Positions 1-6,875 of a DNA stretch of 7,197 nt are shown piece by piece (the stretch's first letter is position 1; every line of letters begins with the position of its first letter). Under the pieces are notes generated by a model. That model saw only the letters and a list, made by a program, of their open reading frames with translations. It did not search any database and was not told the origin of the DNA. A program made the translations under genes and the position numbers. Source of the DNA: Pseudobdellovibrio sp. (GTDB lineage: Bacteria > Bdellovibrionota > Bdellovibrionia > Bdellovibrionales > Bdellovibrionaceae); NCBI GenBank assembly GCA_025449725.1, contig JANWIU010000185.1, positions 1 to 7,197 on the forward strand, written 5' to 3'.

Positions 1-2
1 CA

Positions 3-182
3 GATGACTTCGCGACAATCGGAGCCGGCTACCACTGGTTCTGGAAGAGTTTTAATATTGCTTTAGGTGCTGTCTTTCAAACACCATCTTCCATTGAGCT
101 GACAGACGCCGCCGGAAACAAGTATCAAGACGATTTCAACACGAATATTGGTCTGGAAATTAAAATCGGCGGAATGTTTTAA
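3..182 (+). CDS. C-terminal end of a probable outer-membrane beta-barrel protein (5' partial)
   Basis: An open frame enters from the left edge and ends at TAA (180-182), giving the last 59 residues of a protein that starts outside the window. The fragment begins DDFATIGAGYHWFW and ends EIKIGGMF. It shows alternating polar and hydrophobic residues with many aromatics and glycines, two or three strand-turn-strand units (AGYHWFW, FNIALGAVF, NIGLEIKIGGMF) and a C-terminal phenylalanine. A terminal aromatic residue on an amphipathic last strand is the usual signal for BAM-mediated insertion of outer-membrane barrels. The stop lies 2 nt from the stop of the convergent gene on the other strand. The specific family (porin, OmpA/OmpW-like or lipid transporter barrel) cannot be decided from the fragment. 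The reading frame is firm; the barrel call is inferred from pattern. Confidence 0.6.
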   Translation, partial: DDFATIGAGYHWFWKSFNIALGAVFQTPSSIELTDAAGNKYQDDFNTNIGLEIKIGGMF

Positions 183-185
183 TTT
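157..185. terminator. Weak AT-only hairpin between convergent genes, possible bidirectional terminator
   Basis: Bases 157-165 (AAATTAAAA) and 177-185 (TTTTAATTT) form a perfect 9-bp inverted repeat with an 11-nt loop. A T6 run follows at 189-194 on the + strand. The stem contains no G-C pairs, so it would be weak. It overlaps the stop codons of both convergent genes, which leave only 2 nt between them, so any intrinsic terminator must lie inside coding sequence. No stronger hairpin was found here. Transcripts could equally end by Rho or inside the opposite gene. Confidence 0.25.
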
Positions 186-538
186 TAGTTTTTTACAATG
201 ACGTTACAGCCGGCAATTGAAAAACGCTTCATATCAAAAGGCATTTCCCAATGGCTGGCTGTTTCACTCATTTCCTTCATCACTTTTTTGTTCACTTGAT
301 TGCGATGAGCTTTTGATTTGTAAACAACGAATGCAAAAACAAATGTTTCATTGGGTTTCAATTTGCAAAGTTTTTTAAAGCCCAACCCGTGCGGAGCAAA
401 ATCGTCGCCCACACACTCATAATAACTGAGGGCACCGTGCTTCATCCAGGTCTTACAGCCTAGCTTCGCCATTTTTTTATATACGTTTAACTTACTTTTT
501 TTGATCGGAATCACATAACCGTCTACATACTGAGCCAT
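185..538 (-). CDS. DUF1428 family protein, YbaA-like
   Basis: This 117-residue protein matches the DUF1428 family, whose E. coli member is YbaA. Recognisable features are the start MAQYVDGYVIPIKK (YbaA begins MKYVDGFVV), GALSYYECVGDD in the middle (YbaA has a similar GALR-VECW segment), a FVFAFVVYKSKAHRN stretch where YbaA has VVFSWIEYPSKEVRD, and the C-terminal EMPFDMKRFSIAGC, equivalent to the family's SMPFDGKRMIYGGF. The length is typical. Members are small soluble cytoplasmic alpha/beta proteins of unknown biochemical role, so no function is assigned. A strong ribosome-binding site supports the start. The gene is last in the - strand operon, 18 nt after the Kef-like antiporter stop, and probably shares its transcript. 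Family assignment is confident; any role in efflux or stress is inference from position only. Confidence 0.9.
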   Translation of the reverse strand: MAQYVDGYVIPIKKSKLNVYKKMAKLGCKTWMKHGALSYYECVGDDFAPHGLGFKKLCKLKPNETFVFAFVVYKSKAHRNQVNKKVMKEMSETASHWEMPFDMKRFSIAGCNVIVKN

Positions 539-543
539 TTTAA

Positions 544-551
544 TCTCCTTT
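544..551 (-). promoter_or_regulatory. Shine-Dalgarno of the DUF1428 gene
   Basis: On the - strand AAAGGAGA lies 5 nt before the ATG at 536-538. It is the strongest ribosome-binding site in the operon and fixes the DUF1428 start. It sits in the 18-nt gap after the Kef-like gene, so this last gene can start translation independently. Confidence 0.8.
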
Positions 552-556
552 AATTA

Positions 557-2332
557 TTAAATATTTGATTTCAAACTTTCTTCACGAAGAACCTGCGCCA
601 ACTGCTCTACACCCTGCTGAGAAACTGAAAGCATCGATGGTGAATCATTGCGAACTTCAAATTGCTTCTCCAGCATAATTTCATCGTGGACAATGAATTT
701 TTCTACGATTCGGTCAGCCAGTTCTTTTTTGAACCCCATATCAACCAGCAGATCTCGTGTGAAGTAGACGCTGGAATCAAAAGTTTCACGTTTAATTTCA
801 GTCACACCAAGCGCCTTTAAGTCATAAACGTGCCCACGGTTGCGGGCCCGTGCAAATATTTTTAAATTTGGGAAATGTTCTTTTGCAAGAGCGGCAGCTT
901 TCACAGAAAGTTCCACATCATCAATTGCCAGTATCAAATATTTTGCTGTGGCTGCCCCTGCAGCTTCCAAAATATCCTGCCGGGAAGCGTCTCCATAATA
1001 AACTTTGTTTCCAAAGCGTCTGACTAACTCAATTTGGTCAGCGTCATGATCAATGGCCACGAATGGAATTCCTTGAGCGCGCAAAATACGGGCGAAGATC
1101 TGTCCGAACCGCCCAAAACCGGCAATGATGACGTCCTGCTTTTCACCGTCGATGACGTCGTACATCGGCGGAGGGGCGTCTTCACAAAACCTGGTGTAGC
1201 GTTCGATAAGAAGACTCAGTACGGGGCTTAAACCCATGGATGCCGTGATCACAAAAGTTAAAATATTAAGAATTTCCGAAGTCACCAGGGCTAATTGCAG
1301 GGCCATCGCCAAAATAACAAACGCGAATTCTCCGCCTTGAGAAATAGTGACTGACATAAGCTTAGAATTATTGTGATTCAGTTTAAATGCACGACCGACA
1401 AAATAAATTATCGCGGTTTTCAATAGCACGTAACCCACAGTCAGACCAATCACCAGGACAGGCCGGTGAAGAATTAAGCCTAAATCAACACCCATACCGA
1501 CAGCGATAAAAAAGAGTCCCAACAACAAAGCTTTGAATGGCTCAAGATTCGCTTCTAATTCATTGCGATACTCTGAATCAGCCAGTAAAACACCGGCAAT
1601 AAAAGTTCCAAGAGCTGCAGATAGCCCCACCGCTTGCATAAGCGCAGCTACCCCTAATACAATAAACAACGTCACTGCCGTAAATAAATCACGCGATCGC
1701 ATGTTCGCAATCAATCTGAATGCTGGCCTGATTAAGTACCGGCTTACTCCCACCAGTGCCACAATAATTAATAGTCCCAGCCAACCGTTGGCTGCAGGCA
1801 CATGCCCGCTATCAATTTTAACAGTAGCCATCATGGGAATTAACGCCAATGCGGGAATCGCCAACAAATCCTGCATTAGCAAAATCGAAAAACTGGCGCG
1901 TCCGTATTCAGTATTGAACACGTTTTTTTCTGTCAGACTTTGTACGGCAAATGCCGTTGATGATAAAGAAAATGCAAAGCCGATCACAGCGGCAGCAGGT
2001 GCAGAGAGGCCTAATGCCATTCCGATCAAAAAGAAGATCAGAGTACAGGCTAAAACCTGCAGACCGCCCAATTGTATTAGATGCTTTCGCATTGACCACA
2101 GTTTTCTCGGCTGAATTTCAAGGCCGATCATGAACAATAGAAACACAACTCCGAATTCAGAAATATGCGAAACATTTTCAGATGCAGAAATAAATTTCAG
2201 TCCGAACGGTCCGACCAGAATACCGACGATTAAATATCCTAAAACTGAACCAAAACCCGCTTTTTGTAAAAGCGGGACAATGATGATCGAAAACCCGATA
2301 AAAATTAAGAGATCCTGTAAAAACGAAGTCAT
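557..2332 (-). CDS. Kef-type CPA2 cation/proton antiporter with C-terminal RCK (TrkA-N) domain
   Basis: This 591-residue inner-membrane protein has the two-part layout of KefB/KefC/YbaL. Residues 1 to about 380 are a Na+/H+-exchanger-type domain of roughly 12 or 13 hydrophobic helices, with the conserved SSTAFAVQ (124-131), the QDLLAIP segment containing the expected transport aspartate D155, and SEYR...LEPFKALLLGLFF (253-275). Residues about 398-515 form a Rossmann RCK domain: nucleotide-binding GFGRFG (405-410), acidic D428 after strand 2, then VYYGDASRQDILEAAGA, HFPNLKIFARAR and KRETFDSS, all very close to KefB/KefC. Known Kef systems exchange K+ for H+, are held shut by glutathione and open on glutathione adducts. 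Whether this one is glutathione-gated is not shown, and no KefF/KefG-type ancillary oxidoreductase is encoded in the window. The ATG directly follows the RND TAG with no intervening base and no clear Shine-Dalgarno, which suggests translational coupling. The KefC regulatory loop appears altered (residues 257-265). Confidence 0.93.
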   Translation of the reverse strand: MTSFLQDLLIFIGFSIIIVPLLQKAGFGSVLGYLIVGILVGPFGLKFISASENVSHISEFGVVFLLFMIGLEIQPRKLWSMRKHLIQLGGLQVLACTLIFFLIGMALGLSAPAAAVIGFAFSLSSTAFAVQSLTEKNVFNTEYGRASFSILLMQDLLAIPALALIPMMATVKIDSGHVPAANGWLGLLIIVALVGVSRYLIRPAFRLIANMRSRDLFTAVTLFIVLGVAALMQAVGLSAALGTFIAGVLLADSEYRNELEANLEPFKALLLGLFFIAVGMGVDLGLILHRPVLVIGLTVGYVLLKTAIIYFVGRAFKLNHNNSKLMSVTISQGGEFAFVILAMALQLALVTSEILNILTFVITASMGLSPVLSLLIERYTRFCEDAPPPMYDVIDGEKQDVIIAGFGRFGQIFARILRAQGIPFVAIDHDADQIELVRRFGNKVYYGDASRQDILEAAGAATAKYLILAIDDVELSVKAAALAKEHFPNLKIFARARNRGHVYDLKALGVTEIKRETFDSSVYFTRDLLVDMGFKKELADRIVEKFIVHDEIMLEKQFEVRNDSPSMLSVSQQGVEQLAQVLREESLKSNI

Positions 2333-5300
2333 CTATTCAGCTTCAGCGGTTTTTGATCTTCTGTCAAAGCGCGCCAGCAAACTGTAAACGCTCGGCACTA
2401 CATACAATGTCAGAAGAGTTGAAACCAGAACTCCCCCGATGACTGAAATAGCCATTGGTTGTCTTACCTCAGCGCCAGGACCCAAACTTAACGCCGCAGG
2501 TACGGCACCGGCAATCGTTGCAATCGACGTCATCAAAATCGGACGAAGACGGTTCGGACACGCCTCAAGCAGTGCGGCCTTCACATCTTTTTGGCCGCCA
2601 TCGCGAACCTGATTCGTAAAGTCCACAAGTAAAATGGAATTCTTTTTAACGATACCCATTAATAAAATCAAACCGATCATACTAAAAAGATTCATGGTCT
2701 GCCCACCGATCAGCAATCCTAAAAACGCGCCTGAAAAGCTGAAAGGCAACGCCACAAAAACCGTAAACGGATCAATGAAGCTGTTAAATTGCGAAGCCAG
2801 CACCATGTAAGCCACCACAAAACCCAGCACCAGCGCGATGATCAGGCTCATAAAACTTTTCATAAATTCTTCTGCTGAACCGCTGAGTTTAAATTCGTAG
2901 CCTTCGGTCAAAATGGACTTCGCCACTTCTTCTGCCTTCGTCATACTTTCTTGCTGACTAAGCCCGGGGCCAAAGTTGCCGAAAATAGAAATAGCACGCG
3001 AGCGATTCTTACGAGAAATCGACGATGCAACAGTTGACTCTTCGATATCTACAACCGAAGACAACGGAACAAGTTCCCCACGGTTGTTTCTGACAAATAA
3101 AGACTGAATTTTTTCTTTAGGAGACTTGCCATCTTCAGCCATTTTCACCCGAATGTCGTAACGGTGACCTTCCTTTTCGTAAGAGCCGGCAATAGCACCA
3201 CCTAAAGCCGCATTTACTATTGTACCGACCGAAGTCACGTCAACACCGCGGTCAGAAGCCTTTTGCCGATTCGGCACGATATGCATCTCAGGCGCGCCGG
3301 TTAACAAATCCGAATTCACGTCTGTCATGATTTTTTTATCTTTCAGTTCTTTTACAATTTTTTCAGCCATGGCGCCCAGCTGTTTCCAGTCAGGGCCCTG
3401 AATGGTAAATTCAATCGGGTAACCACTGCCGCCGCCGCCACCGAAACCTTGTTGCGACGGATCTTGCACCTGTGGTTTTGATTCAGGAATAGTCTTAGTC
3501 AAATACTCACGCACAACTTCTATCATTTCTTGCTGGCTCAGTTCCTTTTTCTTTACGGCGTCTTTACCGCGCTCACCTTTACTCTTCAGCTCTACGAAGA
3601 TCATGGCCGCATTGGTCTCACCGCCGGTAAAACCCCCGGCTGCCACGAAGAAAGATTTTATTTCAGATCGCGAACCTAAAAACTTTTCTACAATTTTTAC
3701 GCGTTCATCCGTTAATGAAATGGCCGTTCCCGGAGGGTTCGTCATTTGAATCATCAGCATATTCTGGTCTTGCGCCGGTTGAAACTCCCCTTTTAGGAAT
3801 GCAACAGATCCGAAGCTGCAAATAAAGAAAGCCAGTGAACCTAAAATTACTTTCCATCTGTGATTCAAAGTATATGTCAAAGTACGTAAGTAAAATTCAC
3901 GAATCCGTAAAACAGAATGTTCGAAGAATTTTCCGAAGCGTGTTGTACGTTCGATGCTTCCTTTAAACTGCGCCGCACGCATAGGTGTCAGCGTCAAAGC
4001 TTCAAGTAATGAAATCATCACAGCTGCACTTAACGTGACCCCGAATTCAAATAAAAACCGGCCGACAATTCCTTCCATAAATGCAAGCGGAAGAAAAATC
4101 GCCACCAGTGAGATAGACGCTGCTACGGCCGCAAATGTAATTTCTCTGGCGCCGAACAATGCGGCCTCAACCCGCTTCATTCCTTTTTCACGGTGTCGAA
4201 TAATATTTTCAAGCACCATGATGGCGTCATCAACGACGATACCTATCGCTAAGCTTAACCCTAATAAAGTAAAAATATTCAGCGTAAAACCAGCCGCCGC
4301 CAGAATGATAAAACTTCCCAGCACGGATGTCGGAATCGCCATGAGTACGTTAAATGTTGAAGACCATGAACCAATGAATATCCAGCACACTAAAGATGTC
4401 AGCACCGCTGAAAGTATTAAAGTTAAAATCAATTCTGCAACAGAGTGTTCAACGAACTGTGTTCCATCATAGTTAACTTTAATATCAGTTCCGGAAGGTA
4501 ATTCTTTTTGAATCTCGCTGATTCGTTTTTTTACAGCCTTCGCAACAGAGACGGCATTGGCCCCGCGTTGCTTCACGATCCCAAGCCCAACTGCAGGTAA
4601 ACCGTTCGTTCGTGCAAACTGCAGAACATCAACAGTGCCTTCTTCGATTTTAGCAACTTTTCCTAATTCAACCGGGTTAAAATTGGGCCCGCCACCGCGA
4701 GAATTCAGTAAAATGTTAGAAAACCCCTGAACAGATTTTTCTTCTCCGAAAGTACGTAAGCTGTATTCCTTTTGATTGTATTCGGTACGGCCCGAAGGCG
4801 GTTCACCGTGCTCATTCTGAATATTAGTCACTACATCCGTAACTGAGAGCGCATACTGTTGCAGGGCTTTGTTATCTACCCAAACACGAAGGTTAGGTTC
4901 TAAGTAACCGGGCATCCATAAGTTGCCTACTCCGGGCACAGTTGTTAAGCGGTCACGAATGTCATTTTTTACAAAGACCATTAAATCCGTTAACTTCATT
5001 TTTTCACTGGTCACTGAAATCCACATGATCGGGAATTCTGATATGGCAATCTTCATAGCAGTAATCGGCTTCATTCCGCGCGGAAGAAGCTCTTGCGCCT
5101 GCGAAATCTTCGCTTGTACATCCTGAAAGGCCGCATCGATATCGCGGTCCAAATCAAACTCTAACGTGATCTCTGCAACACCGACTCTGGATTTAGAGGT
5201 GATATTCTTGATCCCTTGTATACTGATCAGAATGTCTTCTAACGGATCCACAACGTCAGCTTCCATAACTTCTGGAGCTGCACCCTCATACCGTGCTGTT

Positions 5301-5440
5301 AAAGCAATAATCGGAAACTCCACATCGGGCATATCGCTGACACCCATGCGCATGAAGCTGATCGCACCGAATACAATCAAACCGAACATCAACATCCACG
5401 CAAAGACCGGTTTACGAATTGATAAATCTGAAAGTGTCAT
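2333..5440 (-). CDS. RND efflux transporter permease, AcrB/HAE1-type
   Basis: This 1035-residue inner-membrane pump has full AcrB-like length and layout: TM1 at about 10-30, a first periplasmic loop (about 31-335), a TM2-TM6 block (about 336-490), TM7 (about 530-550), a second periplasmic loop (about 551-860) and TM8-TM12 (about 862-1025). Proton-relay residues are present: the aspartate pair D404-D405 in GIVVDDAIM (TM4) and a lysine in GIVKKNSILLVDF (TM10), K933 by alignment with AcrB K940. The N-terminal FMRMGVSDMPDVEFP is a typical RND start of the first porter segment, and FFVAAGGFTGGETN (597-610) matches the AcrB switch-loop region. Such trimers use proton influx to drive drugs, detergents or lipophilic compounds from periplasm or membrane to an outer-membrane channel through an adaptor protein. 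The start is supported by AAGGAA 8 nt upstream, inside the end of the channel gene, and is 1 nt past that gene's stop. No adaptor gene is adjacent, and substrates cannot be read from sequence. A glycine run lies at 665-673. Confidence 0.96.
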   Translation of the reverse strand: MTLSDLSIRKPVFAWMLMFGLIVFGAISFMRMGVSDMPDVEFPIIALTARYEGAAPEVMEADVVDPLEDILISIQGIKNITSKSRVGVAEITLEFDLDRDIDAAFQDVQAKISQAQELLPRGMKPITAMKIAISEFPIMWISVTSEKMKLTDLMVFVKNDIRDRLTTVPGVGNLWMPGYLEPNLRVWVDNKALQQYALSVTDVVTNIQNEHGEPPSGRTEYNQKEYSLRTFGEEKSVQGFSNILLNSRGGGPNFNPVELGKVAKIEEGTVDVLQFARTNGLPAVGLGIVKQRGANAVSVAKAVKKRISEIQKELPSGTDIKVNYDGTQFVEHSVAELILTLILSAVLTSLVCWIFIGSWSSTFNVLMAIPTSVLGSFIILAAAGFTLNIFTLLGLSLAIGIVVDDAIMVLENIIRHREKGMKRVEAALFGAREITFAAVAASISLVAIFLPLAFMEGIVGRFLFEFGVTLSAAVMISLLEALTLTPMRAAQFKGSIERTTRFGKFFEHSVLRIREFYLRTLTYTLNHRWKVILGSLAFFICSFGSVAFLKGEFQPAQDQNMLMIQMTNPPGTAISLTDERVKIVEKFLGSRSEIKSFFVAAGGFTGGETNAAMIFVELKSKGERGKDAVKKKELSQQEMIEVVREYLTKTIPESKPQVQDPSQQGFGGGGGSGYPIEFTIQGPDWKQLGAMAEKIVKELKDKKIMTDVNSDLLTGAPEMHIVPNRQKASDRGVDVTSVGTIVNAALGGAIAGSYEKEGHRYDIRVKMAEDGKSPKEKIQSLFVRNNRGELVPLSSVVDIEESTVASSISRKNRSRAISIFGNFGPGLSQQESMTKAEEVAKSILTEGYEFKLSGSAEEFMKSFMSLIIALVLGFVVAYMVLASQFNSFIDPFTVFVALPFSFSGAFLGLLIGGQTMNLFSMIGLILLMGIVKKNSILLVDFTNQVRDGGQKDVKAALLEACPNRLRPILMTSIATIAGAVPAALSLGPGAEVRQPMAISVIGGVLVSTLLTLYVVPSVYSLLARFDRRSKTAEAE

Positions 5441-5441
5441 C

Positions 5442-6722
5442 TTACATTTCCTTGTTGATCACGGTTGGAATCTGGCCGGCAGCCAATTCGAGGCGAATAC
5501 GGTCCAAGCGCGCCTGATACCGGGCCTGATCATAATTTCTTTTTGAATTGCGGTACTCTGTTAAACCCAGTTGAACATCTAAACTTCGCGACAAGCCTCT
5601 GTGCGAATCTCGTAAAAGTGTTTGATAATTTTTTTCTGCCAAGTCTGAAGCCAGCTTCAGTGCCTTCAACTGATTGACCCGCATACTCAGCGAATCATGC
5701 AAGGTTTTAACTTCAGCTTCTGCTTTACGGCGAGTTTGATTAACAACTAAATCCTTTTCTCCGGATTGTAGTGAGGCTAACCGCACTTGAGACTGAGTGC
5801 TTCCACCTTCGAACAGCGGCAGTGTGGCCTTTACTTGCACATCCCAATCCAAATCTTCGCTAAAACCTTTTGGTCGTGATAGATAGTAATTACCTTCAAA
5901 ATCAACTGTGGGCCAGTGCGCACCTTTTGCAATTGATACTGTTTCTCTTGCGGCAGCTGCAGATGATTTTGAAATTCTTAAATCCGGCCGCTCTTCAATA
6001 CGGGCAAGATAGTCCGACAGTGGTTTTAAGGGCTCTGATGTTTCATTCTCAGGGAAGTCCGTTAACTCTGAATTTGAATCAAGACCGGTCAATACAGCAA
6101 AAGTCTCGCGGGCAGACCGAAGCTTTGAACTCTGAATCTGAAAATCAGCATCAAGAGCCGCGGCCGTTGACTGTGCCGTCAGCGCTTCAGTAGAGCTTGA
6201 TTCCCCACGGCGTGCGCGGCTTAACAAATCCCGCACGCGATCTTTGTATATTTTTTGTTGAGATTCAATATTACGTACATCCTGTTGCAAAGATAAAATT
6301 TCCAGATAGCTTGCGGTGACTTGCTGATACACGTCCATAGTCTTTAATAAATAATTTTGTTTTTCAGCAGAGGTTAAAAATTTTTGTCTTTCCAGGGCAT
6401 TGAATTCTCTTAATCCGCGAAACAGCGGTTGTTTCAATTTTACATTTGTTGTTGTTTGCTCTTCAGGAAAAAAGTTGGCAGCAATCGGGTCCGATAATTT
6501 CGGCTGGCGTAGATAGCTTCCTTCCAAAGTTACCGTTGGAAATATGTTGCCGCGAATTTGCCGCACATATTCTTCTGATTGTTGAAGCTGCGACCAGCTT
6601 TGCGCAATCGATTCGTTTTTTTCAACTGCGGATTGAACGGCTTGATCTAAATTGACGGCAAAAACATTTTTGGCCGCGAAGTGACTGACAAAAAGAGCTA
6701 ACAAAATGACTGCGTTTTTCAT
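5442..6722 (-). CDS. TolC-family outer-membrane efflux channel
   Basis: This 426-residue protein is a typical outer-membrane efflux protein. Residues 1-22 form a Sec signal peptide (MKNAVILLAL..., likely cleaved after VFA). There is no lipobox cysteine, so it is not a lipidated OprM/NodT-type channel. The mature part shows the internal duplication of the family: FPTVTLEGSYLRQP (61-74) parallels WPTVDFEGNYYLSRP (270-284), and KLKQPLFRG (95-103) parallels KATLPLFEGG (298-307). Between these lie long alanine/glutamine-rich helices (about 105-210 and 308-415) that build the periplasmic coiled-coil barrel. The C-terminal DVQLGLTEYRNSKRNYDQARYQ is also characteristic. The trimer should form the exit duct for the RND pump encoded 1 nt downstream. 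The ATG gives a good signal peptide but has no clear Shine-Dalgarno. Length is a little below E. coli TolC, normal for proteobacterial relatives. The partner is inferred from operon position. Confidence 0.94.
   Translation of the reverse strand: MKNAVILLALFVSHFAAKNVFAVNLDQAVQSAVEKNESIAQSWSQLQQSEEYVRQIRGNIFPTVTLEGSYLRQPKLSDPIAANFFPEEQTTTNVKLKQPLFRGLREFNALERQKFLTSAEKQNYLLKTMDVYQQVTASYLEILSLQQDVRNIESQQKIYKDRVRDLLSRARRGESSSTEALTAQSTAAALDADFQIQSSKLRSARETFAVLTGLDSNSELTDFPENETSEPLKPLSDYLARIEERPDLRISKSSAAAARETVSIAKGAHWPTVDFEGNYYLSRPKGFSEDLDWDVQVKATLPLFEGGSTQSQVRLASLQSGEKDLVVNQTRRKAEAEVKTLHDSLSMRVNQLKALKLASDLAEKNYQTLLRDSHRGLSRSLDVQLGLTEYRNSKRNYDQARYQARLDRIRLELAAGQIPTVINKEM
5448..5453 (-). promoter_or_regulatory. 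Shine-Dalgarno of the RND permease gene, inside the channel gene
   Basis: On the - strand AAGGAA lies within the last codons of the TolC-family gene, with the AAGGA core 8 nt before the RND ATG (5438-5440). It supports the chosen RND start and indicates that ribosomes finishing the channel gene can reinitiate on the pump gene. Confidence 0.65.
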
Positions 6723-6730
6723 GGGTCAAA

Positions 6731-6759
6731 GTGATAGCTTCTGGTTTAAATACATGCAA
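6731..6759 (-). promoter_or_regulatory. Weak candidate promoter for the efflux operon
   Basis: On the - strand TTGCAT (6754-6759) is followed after 17 nt by TATCAC (6731-6736). The spacing is ideal but both boxes are partial matches to TTGACA/TATAAT. Transcription would start within a few bases of the ATG at 6720-6722, giving an almost leaderless mRNA, which would fit the absent Shine-Dalgarno. Other AT-rich choices exist between 6770 and 6830, for example a TTGAAA on the - strand near 6794-6799 without a good -10 partner, so this is a low-confidence call. Confidence 0.25.
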
Positions 6760-6826
6760 GGAATTACCTAGTTCTTTAAAAATAATTTAGCGATTTCAAT
6801 AAGTTATCTGCACCTTTTATATTCAC

Positions 6827-6855
6827 TTGAAAGAATATTCCTAATAAGGTATATT
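6827..6855 (+). promoter_or_regulatory. Sigma70-type promoter of the ArsR-family gene
   Basis: TTGAAA (6827-6832) and TATATT (6850-6855) are separated by exactly 17 nt. Each box matches the sigma70 consensus at five of six positions. Transcription would begin near 6862, giving a leader of about 14 nt that still contains the ribosome-binding site. It is the best promoter-like sequence in the divergent region and faces the regulator gene. Confidence 0.65.
6834..6855. promoter_or_regulatory. 22-bp imperfect palindrome, candidate ArsR-family operator
   Basis: AATATTCCTAA (6834-6844) faces TAAGGTATATT (6845-6855). Nine of eleven positions pair; the mismatches are 6839/6850 and 6843/6846. The palindrome covers most of the promoter spacer and the whole -10 box of the adjacent ArsR-type gene. 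Dimeric winged-helix repressors of this family commonly bind AT-rich palindromes over their own promoters, so negative autoregulation is the natural reading. Its centre lies about 120 bp upstream of the channel gene, so direct repression of the efflux operon from this site is less certain. Confidence 0.55.
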
Positions 6856-6864
6856 GATATTCAG

Positions 6865-6871
6865 AAAGGAG
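6865..6871 (+). promoter_or_regulatory. Shine-Dalgarno of the ArsR-family gene
   Basis: AAAGGAG ends 4 nt before the ATG at 6876-6878. It is a strong site that fixes this start, and the protein beginning here has the normal N-terminal length for the family. Confidence 0.8.
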
Positions 6872-6875
6872 CTTT

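Noticed and set aside
1908..2099. 63-codon - strand frame in another phase inside the Kef-like gene
   Set aside because: It is an alternative frame of a conserved coding region with no support of its own; the main frame is uninterrupted, so it is not a sign of a frameshift.
1533..2114. 193-codon open frame on the + strand opposite the Kef-like gene
   Set aside because: It is antisense to a strongly conserved membrane-protein gene, has no recognisable domain or good ribosome-binding site, and its composition (N, T, A, P, K rich) is typical of a shadow of a hydrophobic coding strand.
3422..3448. Short GGC/GGT-type tandem repeat as a phase-variation tract
   Set aside because: It is a few in-frame glycine codons with mixed third bases. 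Length changes would be in frame and would not switch the gene off.
3954..4472. 172-codon open frame on the + strand opposite the RND permease
   Set aside because: It lies fully inside the conserved TM2-TM6 region of the permease on the other strand, with no family resemblance and shadow-like composition.
5166..5546. 126-codon + strand frame spanning the RND-channel junction
   Set aside because: It overlaps two well-supported genes in antisense and has no recognisable product.
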